Positions 26,225-35,488 of a stretch of DNA of 64,000 nt are shown one piece after another (the first letter of the stretch is position 1; each line of letters begins with the position of its first letter). Made by a program: the position numbers and the translations under genes. Under the pieces are notes generated by a model. It saw nothing but the letters and a program-made list of their open reading frames with translations. It was not told where the DNA came from and did no database searches. Origin of the DNA: Pseudoalteromonas luteoviolacea (GTDB taxonomy: Bacteria; Pseudomonadota; Gammaproteobacteria; Enterobacterales; Alteromonadaceae); NCBI RefSeq assembly GCF_001750165.1, contig NZ_CP015411.1, forward strand, positions 3,190,001 through 3,254,000. Reading direction: 5' to 3'.

Positions 26225-28438
26225 ATGCGTACTCAACTGATGACGTTAGCCTCGTGCATTGCAATGGCACTGTCTAGTGCAGCGATTGCAGCGCCCAGTG
26301 CAACCCAAATTAAAACCAACCAGTTCTGGTGGCCAGAGCAATTAGATCTCAGCCCGCTTAGGCAACATGACATAAATTCAAACCCCTATGGTAAAGACTT
26401 TGACTACAGAGCCGAGTTTGTAAAACTCGATTTAGCACAAGTTAAAGCCGACATTGAAAAGACCCTCACGGACTCTCAAGACTGGTGGCCGGCAGATTGG
26501 GGACACTACGGGCCATTAATGATACGTATGGCATGGCACAGCGCAGGTGTTTACCGCGTTCACGACGGTAGAGGCGGTGCTGCTGGCGGTCAACAGCGCT
26601 TCAACCCGCTCAACAGTTGGCCTGATAATGCCAATTTAGATAAAGCCAGGCGCTTATTGTGGCCTGTTAAGCAAAAATATGGCAAGCAGCTATCTTGGGC
26701 TGACTTGATGGTATTGGCTGGCAATGTGTCATTAGAATCTATGGGCTTTAAAACTTTCGGCTTTGCCGGTGGTAGAAGTGATGACTGGGAACCTGATCTC
26801 GTCTACTGGGGCCCAGAAACCACATTTTTAGCTGATAAGCGACGCGATAAAAAAGGCAAACTCAAAGGCCCATTGGCGGCGGTTGAAATGGGCCTTATCT
26901 ATGTCAATCCAGAAGGTCCACATGGCAAGCCAGATCCCTTATTGGCAGCCGACGACATTCGCCTTTCGTTTGGTCGTATGGCTATGAATGACGAAGAAAT
27001 CGTTGCGCTCATCGCAGGTGGCCACACCTTCGGAAAAGCCCATGGTGCGAAAAAACCTAGTAATTGTATTGGTAAGGAGCCTGCCGCTGCGCCAACTGAG
27101 CAACAGGGATTTGGCTGGAAAAACAAATGCGGCACTGGCAAAGGCGCAGATACCAGTACCAGTGGCTTAGAAGGTGCATGGACAGTCACACCAACTCGTT
27201 GGTCTACAAACTACTTAGATAACCTCATGAATTTTAATTGGGTGCAAACCAAAAGCCCAGCAGGCGCAATACAATGGATCCCAGATAATCCAGCTGCCGC
27301 CAATTTAGTACCTGATGCACATATCAAAGGTAAACGCAGTGCACCGATTATGTTTACCACTGATCTTGCACTCAAAGAAGATCCTGCGTTTCGTAAAATT
27401 GTAGAACGATTCCGTGCAGACCCCAGAGAGTACGAACTGGCATTTGCCAAAGCTTGGTTTAAGCTCACGCACAGAGACATGGGCCCTAGAGCCCGCTACC
27501 TTGGCAATGAAGTGCCCAGCGAAGTACTGACATGGCAAGACCCCATTCCTGAACATAGCGGTAAAAAAATCACGCAAAGTGACATCAAGACACTACAAAT
27601 TGCTATCAAGCGCACAGGTCTCAGTAACGCTGATTTAATTGAAACTGCATGGGCAGCCGCATCCAGTCACCGTGTTACAGATATGCGAGGCGGCGCGAAT
27701 GGCGCGCGGATCCGACTCGCGCCACAAAATAACTGGGCGGTAAATAATCCGCGCCAGCTCAAACAAGTACTCGCAAAACTTGAGCAAGTTAAAACGCAAT
27801 TTAACAAACGCTCAAAGCGCCAAGTATCACTGTCTGATGTCATTGTGCTCGCTGGTAAAACCGGTATTGAAGCCGCATTTAGAAATGCAAATATGCCAAA
27901 AACAGTGCCATTTAGCCCAGGACGCACCGATGCATCTCAGGCACAAACAGACGTTAAATCATTTAGCTTTTTAGAACCTAAAGCCGATGCGTTTAGAAAT
28001 TATTACCATGATTCAGCCTTTATGTCGCCGACCAAAATGCTGATAGACAAAGCCAATATGCTCGGACTATCCGTCCCAGAAATGACGGTGTTACTGGGCG
28101 GTATGCGTGTGCTGGAAACAAATACAGATAACTCACACACTGGCGTGCTGACACATACTCCAGGCAGCTTAGACAATGCCTTTTTTGTTAACTTGCTTGA
28201 CATGCGCACCCAATGGAAAAAGTCAGACACACAACCGGGTATGTACTTGGGCTATGACCGAAAGACAGGACAGCAACAGTGGAAAGCAAGCGCGGTTGAC
28301 CTCATTTTTGGCTCAAACTCAGAGCTCAGAGCCATAGCAGAAGTGTATGCATCTGATGATGCCAAGCAAAAGTTTGCCGATGACTTTATCAAAGTTTGGG
28401 TGAAAGTCATGCGCTTAGATCGCTTTGACTTGATGTAA
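26225..28438 (+). CDS. katG: Exported catalase-peroxidase KatG
   Basis: A 737-residue bifunctional haem catalase-peroxidase that removes hydrogen peroxide. Catalytic residues are all present: distal Arg101, Trp104 and His105 in RMAWHSAG, Tyr226 in LIYVNPEG and Met252 in SFGRMAMN, which together make the Trp-Tyr-Met adduct, and proximal His267 in AGGHTFGKAHG. The second, degenerate KatG half follows. An N-terminal signal peptide (residues 1-23, AIAA-PS) marks it as a periplasmic form, unlike the usual cytoplasmic KatG. GGAG precedes the ATG. It is divergent from oxyR, so peroxide induction is expected. A strong terminator follows. Confidence 0.95.
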   Translation: MRTQLMTLASCIAMALSSAAIAAPSATQIKTNQFWWPEQLDLSPLRQHDINSNPYGKDFDYRAEFVKLDLAQVKADIEKTLTDSQDWWPADWGHYGPLMIRMAWHSAGVYRVHDGRGGAAGGQQRFNPLNSWPDNANLDKARRLLWPVKQKYGKQLSWADLMVLAGNVSLESMGFKTFGFAGGRSDDWEPDLVYWGPETTFLADKRRDKKGKLKGPLAAVEMGLIYVNPEGPHGKPDPLLAADDIRLSFGRMAMNDEEIVALIAGGHTFGKAHGAKKPSNCIGKEPAAAPTEQQGFGWKNKCGTGKGADTSTSGLEGAWTVTPTRWSTNYLDNLMNFNWVQTKSPAGAIQWIPDNPAAANLVPDAHIKGKRSAPIMFTTDLALKEDPAFRKIVERFRADPREYELAFAKAWFKLTHRDMGPRARYLGNEVPSEVLTWQDPIPEHSGKKITQSDIKTLQIAIKRTGLSNADLIETAWAAASSHRVTDMRGGANGARIRLAPQNNWAVNNPRQLKQVLAKLEQVKTQFNKRSKRQVSLSDVIVLAGKTGIEAAFRNANMPKTVPFSPGRTDASQAQTDVKSFSFLEPKADAFRNYYHDSAFMSPTKMLIDKANMLGLSVPEMTVLLGGMRVLETNTDNSHTGVLTHTPGSLDNAFFVNLLDMRTQWKKSDTQPGMYLGYDRKTGQQQWKASAVDLIFGSNSELRAIAEVYASDDAKQKFADDFIKVWVKVMRLDRFDLM

Positions 28439-28444
28439 AAAACA

Positions 28445-28468
28445 AAAGCCGCGTTTAATCGCGGCTTT
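28445..28468. terminator. Terminator between katG and the convergent methyltransferase gene
   Basis: AAAGCCGCG and CGCGGCTTT pair around a 6-base loop, with A-rich and T-rich flanks. It serves katG and may serve the minus-strand gene as well. Confidence 0.75.
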
Positions 28469-28501
28469 CTCAAATCCGAATGTCATCACCCTCTGGACGC
28501 T

Positions 28502-29005
28502 CTACCCAACGATTAAGCGATTATTTGTATCTCGACTTGTTAAAATCTGCGCCGCATCAAAATTAGTCGCACGCTTGGCCATACGATCGTATAAAAGTAC
28601 ATTCACAGTGGCTGCCAAATTCATACACCCAGTTGTCGGTACGTATACAACGGCATCTGCGGCATCAACGATATCTTGAGGCAAACTACCATCCTCTGGA
28701 CCAAACACATAAAGCGCATTCTCAGGATGAGTAAAATGCGGCAATGGCGTCGCACCTTCCACCAATTCAACACATACCAGCGCACGTCCTGATATTTTTA
28801 AGCTCACTAAGTCATCAACTTGTTGAATTGGAATATTATCAGCAACATTTTTTGTGTCTGTATGATATTTTGCAGCTTTTGCGTAGCGATTACCATTAAA
28901 GTACACCGCCTGTGCACCGTAGCACCCAGCAGCACGTAACACACCGCCAACATTAGTCGGCGATTTAGGGTTCACTAAGCCTATCGCTGCAAATGATTCA
29001 CTCAT
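28502..29005 (-). CDS. SpoU/TrmH-family RNA 2'-O-methyltransferase
   Basis: A 167-residue SPOUT methyltransferase that would use S-adenosylmethionine to methylate a ribose 2'-OH in tRNA or rRNA. Motif 1 (NPKSPTNVGGVLRAAGCYGA), motif 2 (LYVFGPEDGSL) and motif 3 (VYVPTTGCMNLAATVNVLLY) of the family are all present, and these form the trefoil knot cofactor site. The ATG at 29005, with AAGAG upstream, gives the natural start; an in-frame extension to 29122 does not look like the family. The target RNA cannot be told from sequence. It ends at the terminator shared with katG. Confidence 0.88.
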   Translation of the reverse strand: MSESFAAIGLVNPKSPTNVGGVLRAAGCYGAQAVYFNGNRYAKAAKYHTDTKNVADNIPIQQVDDLVSLKISGRALVCVELVEGATPLPHFTHPENALYVFGPEDGSLPQDIVDAADAVVYVPTTGCMNLAATVNVLLYDRMAKRATNFDAAQILTSRDTNNRLIVG

Positions 29006-29392
29006 ACTATTCACTCTTAATGTATAGGCAGTAAAACTACCAAAAAATTCGACGAGCGATTGTACCATGTGCGAAATTTTGTGCCAGTGAGATAGAAAGC
29101 CCATATTCATGTAAATTGGCAATAATTTGTAACATTTGCAGTTTCACCAAATCATCGACTTTTATGCACTCAAATAAGCCCATTTTGATAAAAAAGAAAG
29201 CACTAAAAACAATTAGTTAACCACACCCATAAAAACATCAGGAAACCCACATAAAACATCATTCACCCTACCACACTGAAAGCTAAATACCCGCTTGAGA
29301 TGAATGTAACAGTTCATGTATTTGCGTTGAATCTGAGTTTGAGATTGGCTAGTTTTGTAAAGGTACAATCCAGTACAATCAAGGAGATAACA
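29006..29392. other. Non-coding gap before the double-glycine peptide gene
   Basis: This 387-base gap carries the methyltransferase promoter on one side and the peptide promoter on the other. I see no clear -35/-10 pair, and no modification enzyme or transporter fits here. Confidence 0.4.
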
Positions 29393-29560
29393 ATGAAATT
29401 AACTATCAAAAAAAGTAAAATTAAGAACCTTTCTAGCAAGCCTTCTTTAGGCCTAGAAGCAACCCCTCACATTGCGGGTGGTATGAAACAAATTGAGACT
29501 AGAGAACCCTGTCATTCAGTATGGGCATGTACTCACCCTCAAGCTTGCCTCACTGACTAA
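29393..29560 (+). CDS. Double-glycine leader peptide, candidate RiPP precursor
   Basis: A 55-residue peptide with a strong AAGGAG ribosome site seven bases before the ATG. The leader (1-30) is basic and starts MKLTIKKSKIKNLSSKPS, then EATPHIAGG, a double-glycine motif at residues 29-30 as cleaved by bacteriocin-type ABC peptidases. The 25-residue core that follows has three cysteines (40, 46, 51), several Ser/Thr and an aromatic residue. This organisation resembles precursors of ribosomally made, modified peptides, and similar short leaders occur as orphans in Pseudoalteromonas. No cyclase, dehydratase or exporter lies within this window. Two hairpins follow, one a good terminator. An alternative is a small unmodified bacteriocin or signal peptide. 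Confidence 0.6.
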   Translation: MKLTIKKSKIKNLSSKPSLGLEATPHIAGGMKQIETREPCHSVWACTHPQACLTD

Positions 29561-29571
29561 CAAAAAGACCT

Positions 29572-29591
29572 GAATTTGCGGCCACAAATTC
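29572..29591 (+). other. Small 3' hairpin after the peptide gene
   Basis: GAATTTG (29572-29578) and CAAATTC (29585-29591) pair around a 6-base loop, 11 bases after the stop codon. It may stabilise the short mRNA, ahead of the terminator at 29602. Confidence 0.4.
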
Positions 29592-29601
29592 GGTGTATCT
29601 G

Positions 29602-29629
29602 GCGACCATTTGAGCTCACGGTCGCTTTT
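29602..29629 (+). terminator. Terminator of the double-glycine peptide gene
   Basis: GCGACC (29602-29607) and GGTCGC (29620-29625) pair around a 12-base loop, followed by TTTT. Its place supports a short monocistronic mRNA for the peptide. Confidence 0.7.
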
Positions 29630-29651
29630 AAAGGAAAGTTAACATTGCCGT

Positions 29652-30167
29652 TTATCTTATATCAGCGCGTTTAAGCACATACACATGCTCGTCACACGCT
29701 TCCCCTTGGTGAAAAGCGGTTTTTTGTGTGATGTATTTTAACCTAAACCCGACTTTTTCCATCACTCTAATCGAGGCCTGATTAGGTGACGAGATCGGAT
29801 TATACAAGGCTTTAAGTGACGTTTTTTCAAAAAATTTCTCTATGAAAAGTGCCACAGCATGCGTGCCAATGCCATTCCCCCAGAAGTATTCTCCAAGCCA
29901 ATATCCAAGTTCAGCATCCTGCTGTGAAGATAAATCATCGGGCAAATAAGCACCGATCACCCCACAAAATTGGCCATTGCACTCAATCGCATAGTTCAGT
30001 GCATTTTGGCGTTGCCCAATCTCTAACCACCACTTTGCATCCTGAAGTGTATAAGGCTTTGGCAATCTATCCGACAAATATCGGATAACGTTGGGGTTAT
30101 TTAAGTGCTTAACCAAATCAATCCCATCTGTTGGCTCTAATGGCCTAAGTACTACATTTTTATTCAT
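29652..30167 (-). CDS. GNAT acetyltransferase, RimJ/RimL type
   Basis: A 171-residue acetyltransferase of the RimJ/RimL group. It opens VVLRPLEPTDGIDLVKHLNN and has the later GYWLGEYFWGNGIGTHAVAL acetyl-CoA-binding motif and ASIRVMEKVGFRL, all standard for the group. Such enzymes acetylate N-termini of proteins, or small amine substrates; the target is not predictable. It is the last of a leftward series with an ICMT-like protein, a Crp-like regulator and a second GNAT. Confidence 0.88.
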   Translation of the reverse strand: MNKNVVLRPLEPTDGIDLVKHLNNPNVIRYLSDRLPKPYTLQDAKWWLEIGQRQNALNYAIECNGQFCGVIGAYLPDDLSSQQDAELGYWLGEYFWGNGIGTHAVALFIEKFFEKTSLKALYNPISSPNQASIRVMEKVGFRLKYITQKTAFHQGEACDEHVYVLKRADIR

Positions 30168-30212
30168 TCTGCTTCAAGGCATTAATTTAGCCTTACATCC
30201 TCTACTATTAAT

Positions 30213-30659
30213 TTAAATCCATCTTTTGACTTGGCAACAATATCGCTCGTAAGCCTGACCAAATTTTCGTCGCATTGCATGCTCTTCAAAACGTATGTAC
30301 CAACGATCTGTCACAATAATAAATGTTAGCCACCCACACACTGGGATTACACCGCCACCAAGCAATACTGCGGTACCAAACAAAGAAATGGCAAAGCCCA
30401 AGTACATCGGATTACGAGTAAACTTAAATGCCCCTTGGGTCACCAGCTTGTCTGGCTCACCAAAAGTCATCACATTGGTGCCTTCTCGTACAAAACATTT
30501 TTTTGCACCGACGGCCAGTAATAATCCAATTAAAAACAGTGGAATGCCAGCCAAGTTGTATGGGTTAACGATAAAATGCGTGGTATCCAATAACCAGCAC
30601 AATAACACCATATTGATTAAGATCATCGCGTATAAAAACGGGGGTAAAAGCTTTTGCAT
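30213..30659 (-). CDS. Isoprenylcysteine carboxyl methyltransferase (ICMT)-family membrane protein
   Basis: A 148-residue membrane protein with about four to five hydrophobic helices and the conserved C-terminal half of the family: GAFKFTRNPMYLGFAISLFG, then RFEEHAMRRKFGQAYERYC. These residues bind S-adenosylmethionine in ICMT and its bacterial relatives. Bacterial homologues methylate unknown small or lipid substrates, since prenylated proteins are absent. The ATG at 30659 is supported by AGGAG eight bases upstream; an earlier start lacks such support. A 55-base gap separates it from the Crp-like gene upstream. Confidence 0.85.
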   Translation of the reverse strand: MQKLLPPFLYAMILINMVLLCWLLDTTHFIVNPYNLAGIPLFLIGLLLAVGAKKCFVREGTNVMTFGEPDKLVTQGAFKFTRNPMYLGFAISLFGTAVLLGGGVIPVCGWLTFIIVTDRWYIRFEEHAMRRKFGQAYERYCCQVKRWI

Positions 30660-30714
30660 ATATTTGCTCCTAAAAAGAAGCACTGTACTGATACCGCCGT
30701 TCCTGCGCCTTAAC

Positions 30715-31308
30715 TTATGTTAAGCCCATTTTTTTACGTATTCGAGATAAACTTACATCCGTTATTCCGAGGTACATCGCGACCTGATTCAGAGCAATAT
30801 GTTCACTGTCAGGACCAAACTCAAGTAAAAACTGCTCATACCTTTGCTGCGCATTGAGCAGCAAAAAACTCGCTTCTCGCTTTTCTTTTTTTATTGCTAA
30901 GCGCTCATAAATCTTTCTTACAAACTCACTCCAGTTGCTATTTTGCTGAGATAGCATGACTAAATTGTGATAAGAAATCGAAGCGATATTGCACTCACTC
31001 AAAGCTTGCGCATAAAAAGGACTTGGGCTGCGCTCAATTAATGAGCCGATACTCGTGAATGCACCGCCCTGCTTAACTAAAGACTTGTTAAACTCTTTCC
31101 CGTTGACATCAATATAATAATAACGGCCAATTCCGGTGAGTAAAAAGTGTACGTCTTGAACAATATCTTGACTCTTAAATAGATGTGACTTCGCACCGTA
31201 AGATTTAAACTCAAAAACATCCAAAGCCGCTGCGATTTCACTCGACTCAAATGGCACCAACTGCATCAAGATTTTCGTCAACAGTGCCTCACTATCAAAT
31301 CCTTGCAT
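30715..31308 (-). CDS. Crp/Fnr-family regulator
   Basis: A 197-residue regulator with an N-terminal cyclic-nucleotide-binding-like domain (about 15-115, GAKSHLFKSQDIVQDVHFLL then GRYYYIDVNGKEF) and a C-terminal winged HTH (ALNQVAMYLGITDVSLSRIR). It lacks an obvious cAMP pocket signature (no RSA-S/T-like motif) and has no N-terminal Cys cluster, so it is probably neither Crp nor Fnr. It lies 15 bases after the GNAT gene at 31324 and is likely co-transcribed with it. The ATG at 31308 has AAAGGAG ten bases upstream; GTG codons lie closer and cannot be excluded. Confidence 0.8.
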   Translation of the reverse strand: MQGFDSEALLTKILMQLVPFESSEIAAALDVFEFKSYGAKSHLFKSQDIVQDVHFLLTGIGRYYYIDVNGKEFNKSLVKQGGAFTSIGSLIERSPSPFYAQALSECNIASISYHNLVMLSQQNSNWSEFVRKIYERLAIKKEKREASFLLLNAQQRYEQFLLEFGPDSEHIALNQVAMYLGITDVSLSRIRKKMGLT

Positions 31309-31323
31309 ATACACCACACTCCT

Positions 31324-31779
31324 TTAACTTAGTGCCGAGTTACTTTTTACAAATAATAACGTTCTGTGCTCGTAAATTTCGTTGCACCAGTGATGTTTAC
31401 TAAGCACCATATCTGGTATATCCACACCGGTTTCTATCACTTCATCAAAGCCAAATTTTTTATAAAAAGGTGCAAGATGCTCAAAAGGCAGACAATACAA
31501 TTGACGATACTGCAAAGCATTTTCGACCAAAAAAGTCACTATTTTTTTGGCAATCCCAACCCCTCTAAAATCGGGGTTCACATACATGCCTCCCAACTCT
31601 GCATCAAACTCAGTGATTTTTTGTATTCGCCCAACCCCCACCTTCTGACCATCTATTAGCGCAATGGCAATCATATCCGACTCTAGGCTAGATAACTTAA
31701 ACCCGACTCGTTGGTACTGCTCATTTACCCAATGAATTTCATCATCAGTTGCTTTTCTTATTGTGATATTGATGTCCAC
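31324..31779 (-). CDS. GNAT acetyltransferase
   Basis: A 151-residue acetyltransferase starting at a GTG with AGGAG nine bases upstream. Core motifs are EFDAELGGMYVNPDFRGVGI followed by KKIVTFLVENAL (acetyl-CoA site) and LPFEHLAPFYKKFGFDEV near the C-terminus. The substrate is unknown. It is the first gene of the leftward group continuing into the Crp-like gene after 15 bases. Confidence 0.88.
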   Translation of the reverse strand: MDINITIRKATDDEIHWVNEQYQRVGFKLSSLESDMIAIALIDGQKVGVGRIQKITEFDAELGGMYVNPDFRGVGIAKKIVTFLVENALQYRQLYCLPFEHLAPFYKKFGFDEVIETGVDIPDMVLSKHHWCNEIYEHRTLLFVKSNSALS

Positions 31780-32098
31780 AGTTGTTTACTCCTAAAACAA
31801 ATACATCAGACTAATTGAGTATCATACACTTGTTCCAAATACCAGAGCGGCATAAATTCAACAAAATACCAAGCACTAAAAAATGCGACAAACCGCACGA
31901 CCAACAACCTTCAAGTGTTTGTAAGTAATATACTTTATTGTAAATGAATCAGTTTACTTCTAGAACGATACATACCACCTATTAATCAAAAACAAGCTTC
32001 TATTGCTAATAATAAAACGCATTGTGATTTAGCTTCTATACTTGTTGTCAGGACTTTTTCTATTTCTCGTATCATCTGCGGACTAAGGGAATTTGAAT
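31780..32098. other. Divergent non-coding gap upstream of the chemoreceptor
   Basis: About 320 AT-rich bases holding the promoters of the GNAT group and the chemoreceptor. No clear operator is seen. The upstream TTG at 32093 is in frame with the chemoreceptor but is not favoured as the start. Confidence 0.35.
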
Positions 32099-35000
32099 AT
32101 GGCTAAATCCATGCAACTCAATATTTTTTCTACGCTGCGCGCTAAATTAATAGCAGCCTTTTCAGCGGTGATGATTACGCTTGCCGTAATCGGATTTATC
32201 TCTTACTTTGCCTTGAAAATGGCTTCAGACGGATTTAAAGATTACCGTGAGTTGGCACGTGATAGTAACCTCGCGGGCATTTTACAATCCAATATGCTTA
32301 TGGTTCGCATGAATGTAAAAGACTTTCTGTTGACGGGCAGTGACAAAGATATTCGCCAATATAACGAATATTTTACTCAAGTAGAAAATCTGCTCAAAGA
32401 GGCAACGCGCGAAATTAACAAACCTGAGCGAGCAGAAATGGTGAAACAACTCACCACAAAGATCGTCACGTATAATGAAACGTTCGACCTAATCAAAGAC
32501 TATCGAGTTCAGCGCAATGACTTAGTATTTAATCACCTCAACGTCATCGGCCCACAGATGGAGCGAGAGCTCACTAAGTTGATGTTCAGTGCATCAGAAA
32601 GTAACGATACACAACTTGCCTATTTAACTGGTGTTGCCATGCGCAACCTACTGCTAGGTCGCCTTTATGTCATTAAGTATCTAGAAAGTAATGACGAAAG
32701 TGCAGACCAAAGGGTTAAACAAGAATTCAGTGCCTTTGAGCAACAAATGGATTTAATCGAGCAGCTCACCAACACTGCCGCAAACCGCGCCTTAATTGCA
32801 CAAGTCAGAACCCTCGAAGCAGACTACAAACAAGCTTACCTGGGCGTGCATGACATCATTGTGGATCGCAATGATAAAGTCACTAATACACTAGATGTAC
32901 TTGGGCCTAGATTTGCAAAACTAGTCGATGATTTAAAGCTCTCGGTTAAAACGGACCAAGACAAACTAGGGCCAATGCTCAAAGAAGCTAATGAGTCAGC
33001 GGTGACCAATATTATGATGACATTTTCAGTTGCTCTGCTGCTCAGTGGCTGTATAGTCTTTATTCTGACTCGAAATGTAATGGCTCAGCTTGGTAAAGAT
33101 CCAAGCGAGCTAGAAAACGTTGCTCGAGCGATTGCTCGTGGCGACTTAGATGAGCAATATGATGAACGCGCGCCAAAAGGCGTGTTTAAATCTATGATGG
33201 GTATGCGTGATAGTCTGCGCCAAATACGAGAAAAAGAAAAAGAAGAAAAACGTATTGCCAGTGCCAATGCACGTATCAAAAGTGCATTGGATAACGCCAG
33301 TGCGTGTGTGATGATCACCAATACCCAAAATCAGGTTATATATCTAAACGATGCTATTTATCAAATGTTCGACAATGCAAGCAGCGATATCTGTACTGTG
33401 CATGCACACTTCGATAGTAAAGGCGTACTAAACCAGTCGCTTAGCCAATCTCTCCCTGATTTCGCTGAATTCGAGCAAAAAGCACAGGGCCTTAGCGACA
33501 GCTATGCTAATGAGTTAAAAATTGCAGGCCGAACGTTTGCAGTGGTTGCAAGCCCCGTTGTTGTAGAAGGAAAAACGGTTGGCTTAGTTTACGAGTGGGA
33601 AGACAAAACACAATGGTTAGCCAATGAAGTAGAAAAAGCAAGGGTCGCATCGGAAAATGCCCGCGTAAAATACGCGCTGGATGGCTCATCTGGTCAAGTG
33701 ATGATCACCGATGATAACTACAAAGTGATTTACCTTAATGGCGCATTAGAACAGATGTTTAAAGAAGCATCAGCTGACGTCGCACAAGAACTCACAGACT
33801 TTAACTCCGCAAATATTAAGCACAACGCGTTAGATCATTACTTCTCTCATTTTACCAACCTATTCGCTGAATTTGACGGTCTTACAACCAGCCACCAAAG
33901 TGAATTTGTGATTGCTGGACGGACATTTAATGTTGTTGCCAGTCCCGTCAAGGTCGATGGTGAGCGCGTAGGGATCGTACTAGAATGGCAAGATAAGACC
34001 CAGTGGCTGGCACTTGAACGCGAAAAGTCCAGAGTTGCTTCTGAAAATGCTCGCGTCAAATACGCACTCGACAGCGTATCTGGCAACGTAATGATAGCCG
34101 ATCCTGATCTCAATGTTATTTACGCTAACAATGCGCTACAAACCATGATGTTAGAATCTGAGCAAGACATCCAAAGACATGTTGGCGCATTTGAAGCCAG
34201 TAGCCTCATTGGCTTTGCCATCCATGATTTTTACCTTGAGCCTGAGCAACAAAAACTGGTGTTTGAAAACCTAGACGATACACATAGAAGCATGGAACAC
34301 ATAGGTAATAAGGTATTTGCTTTGACGGCTAACCCCATCGAAGTCGACGGTAAACGAATTGGCACCGTATTAGAATGGGCAGACCGTACTGCTGAAGTGA
34401 ATATCGAAAAAGAAATTGACGAAATTGTGCAAGCAGCTTCACAGGGAGATTTAAGTAAGAAAATTGACCTCACTGGTAAGTCGGGTTTCTTTGATAACTT
34501 AAGCCGAGGCCTTAATGATTTATTGGGCACCGTTGAAGTTGCACTCGATGATGTGATGCAAACATTGGGGGCGCTAGCCCATGGCGACCTCACAACCCGT
34601 ATAACCAATGAATATCAAGGTAAATTTGGCAAGCTCAAAGAAGATACCAATGCAACCGCAGATAAACTAACGGAAGTTATTTCTAGCATTCGCTCATCTG
34701 CAGGAAGCATTTCCCAAAGTGCCAATGAAATCGCACAAGGCAATATGGACTTGAGTCAGCGCACAGAGGAACAAGCATCAAGCCTTGAAGAAACCTCAGC
34801 CAGTATGGATGCCATGACGGACAGTGTTAAACAAAGTAGTAAACGCGCAGAAAACGCCAATGAATTATCGCTCGATGCAGAGCGCCGAGCAGAACAAGGT
34901 GGCCAAGTGGTGAATATGGCGGTAACCGCGATGAAAGAAATAAGTGACTCAAGTAAAGAAATTTCTGAAATCATCGGGGTAATAGACGAAATTGCTTTCC

Positions 35001-35470
35001 AAACAAACTTATTAGCACTTAATGCAGCCGTTGAAGCAGCCAGAGCGGGTGAACAAGGTCGTGGGTTTGCTGTTGTCGCAGGTGAAGTAAGAAATCTGGC
35101 CCAACGTTCATCTGAAGCTGCAAAGGAAATAAAGGACTTAATCAGAGATAGTCAAACCAAGGTGGAAGAAGGTACATCTTTAGTCAATAAGTCTGGGGAG
35201 ACTTTATTAGAAATCGTAGAAGCCACCTCCAAAGTACGCGTCATGATGCAAGATCTCGCAGAATCTTCACGACAACAATCCGAAGGCATAGTGCAAGTTA
35301 ATAGCGCTGTAACTCAAATGGATGAAATGACACAGCAAAATGCAGCCTTGGTCGAGGAAGCTACCGCTGCTGGGCAGTCCATGGCGGATCAAGCGCATAA
35401 TATGAATAATACGATGGACTTTTTTACCATCGAACAAAGAAATACCGGACTTAGGACGCTCGCGTCCTAG
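32099..35470 (+). CDS. Methyl-accepting chemotaxis protein with three tandem PAS domains
   Basis: A 1123-residue chemoreceptor. It has a first membrane helix (about 15-38), a long helical periplasmic sensor (about 40-298, HBM-like), a second helix (about 300-323) and a HAMP domain (about 325-375). Three PAS domains follow, at about 390-505, 518-635 and 651-770, each opening with a very similar N-A-R-V/I-K-Y/S-A-L-D segment and an xMIT/A-D-x-N-x-VIY strand, so they arose by duplication. A second HAMP-like segment precedes the signalling domain, which carries the conserved hairpin EIAFQTNLLALNAAVEAARA. There is no C-terminal CheR pentapeptide. ATG at 32099 has AAGGGAA upstream. The stimuli (a periplasmic ligand and cytoplasmic PAS cofactors) are unknown. 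Confidence 0.92.
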   Translation: MAKSMQLNIFSTLRAKLIAAFSAVMITLAVIGFISYFALKMASDGFKDYRELARDSNLAGILQSNMLMVRMNVKDFLLTGSDKDIRQYNEYFTQVENLLKEATREINKPERAEMVKQLTTKIVTYNETFDLIKDYRVQRNDLVFNHLNVIGPQMERELTKLMFSASESNDTQLAYLTGVAMRNLLLGRLYVIKYLESNDESADQRVKQEFSAFEQQMDLIEQLTNTAANRALIAQVRTLEADYKQAYLGVHDIIVDRNDKVTNTLDVLGPRFAKLVDDLKLSVKTDQDKLGPMLKEANESAVTNIMMTFSVALLLSGCIVFILTRNVMAQLGKDPSELENVARAIARGDLDEQYDERAPKGVFKSMMGMRDSLRQIREKEKEEKRIASANARIKSALDNASACVMITNTQNQVIYLNDAIYQMFDNASSDICTVHAHFDSKGVLNQSLSQSLPDFAEFEQKAQGLSDSYANELKIAGRTFAVVASPVVVEGKTVGLVYEWEDKTQWLANEVEKARVASENARVKYALDGSSGQVMITDDNYKVIYLNGALEQMFKEASADVAQELTDFNSANIKHNALDHYFSHFTNLFAEFDGLTTSHQSEFVIAGRTFNVVASPVKVDGERVGIVLEWQDKTQWLALEREKSRVASENARVKYALDSVSGNVMIADPDLNVIYANNALQTMMLESEQDIQRHVGAFEASSLIGFAIHDFYLEPEQQKLVFENLDDTHRSMEHIGNKVFALTANPIEVDGKRIGTVLEWADRTAEVNIEKEIDEIVQAASQGDLSKKIDLTGKSGFFDNLSRGLNDLLGTVEVALDDVMQTLGALAHGDLTTRITNEYQGKFGKLKEDTNATADKLTEVISSIRSSAGSISQSANEIAQGNMDLSQRTEEQASSLEETSASMDAMTDSVKQSSKRAENANELSLDAERRAEQGGQVVNMAVTAMKEISDSSKEISEIIGVIDEIAFQTNLLALNAAVEAARAGEQGRGFAVVAGEVRNLAQRSSEAAKEIKDLIRDSQTKVEEGTSLVNKSGETLLEIVEATSKVRVMMQDLAESSRQQSEGIVQVNSAVTQMDEMTQQNAALVEEATAAGQSMADQAHNMNNTMDFFTIEQRNTGLRTLAS

Positions 35471-35488
35471 TTGATAGCATGAAAACCA

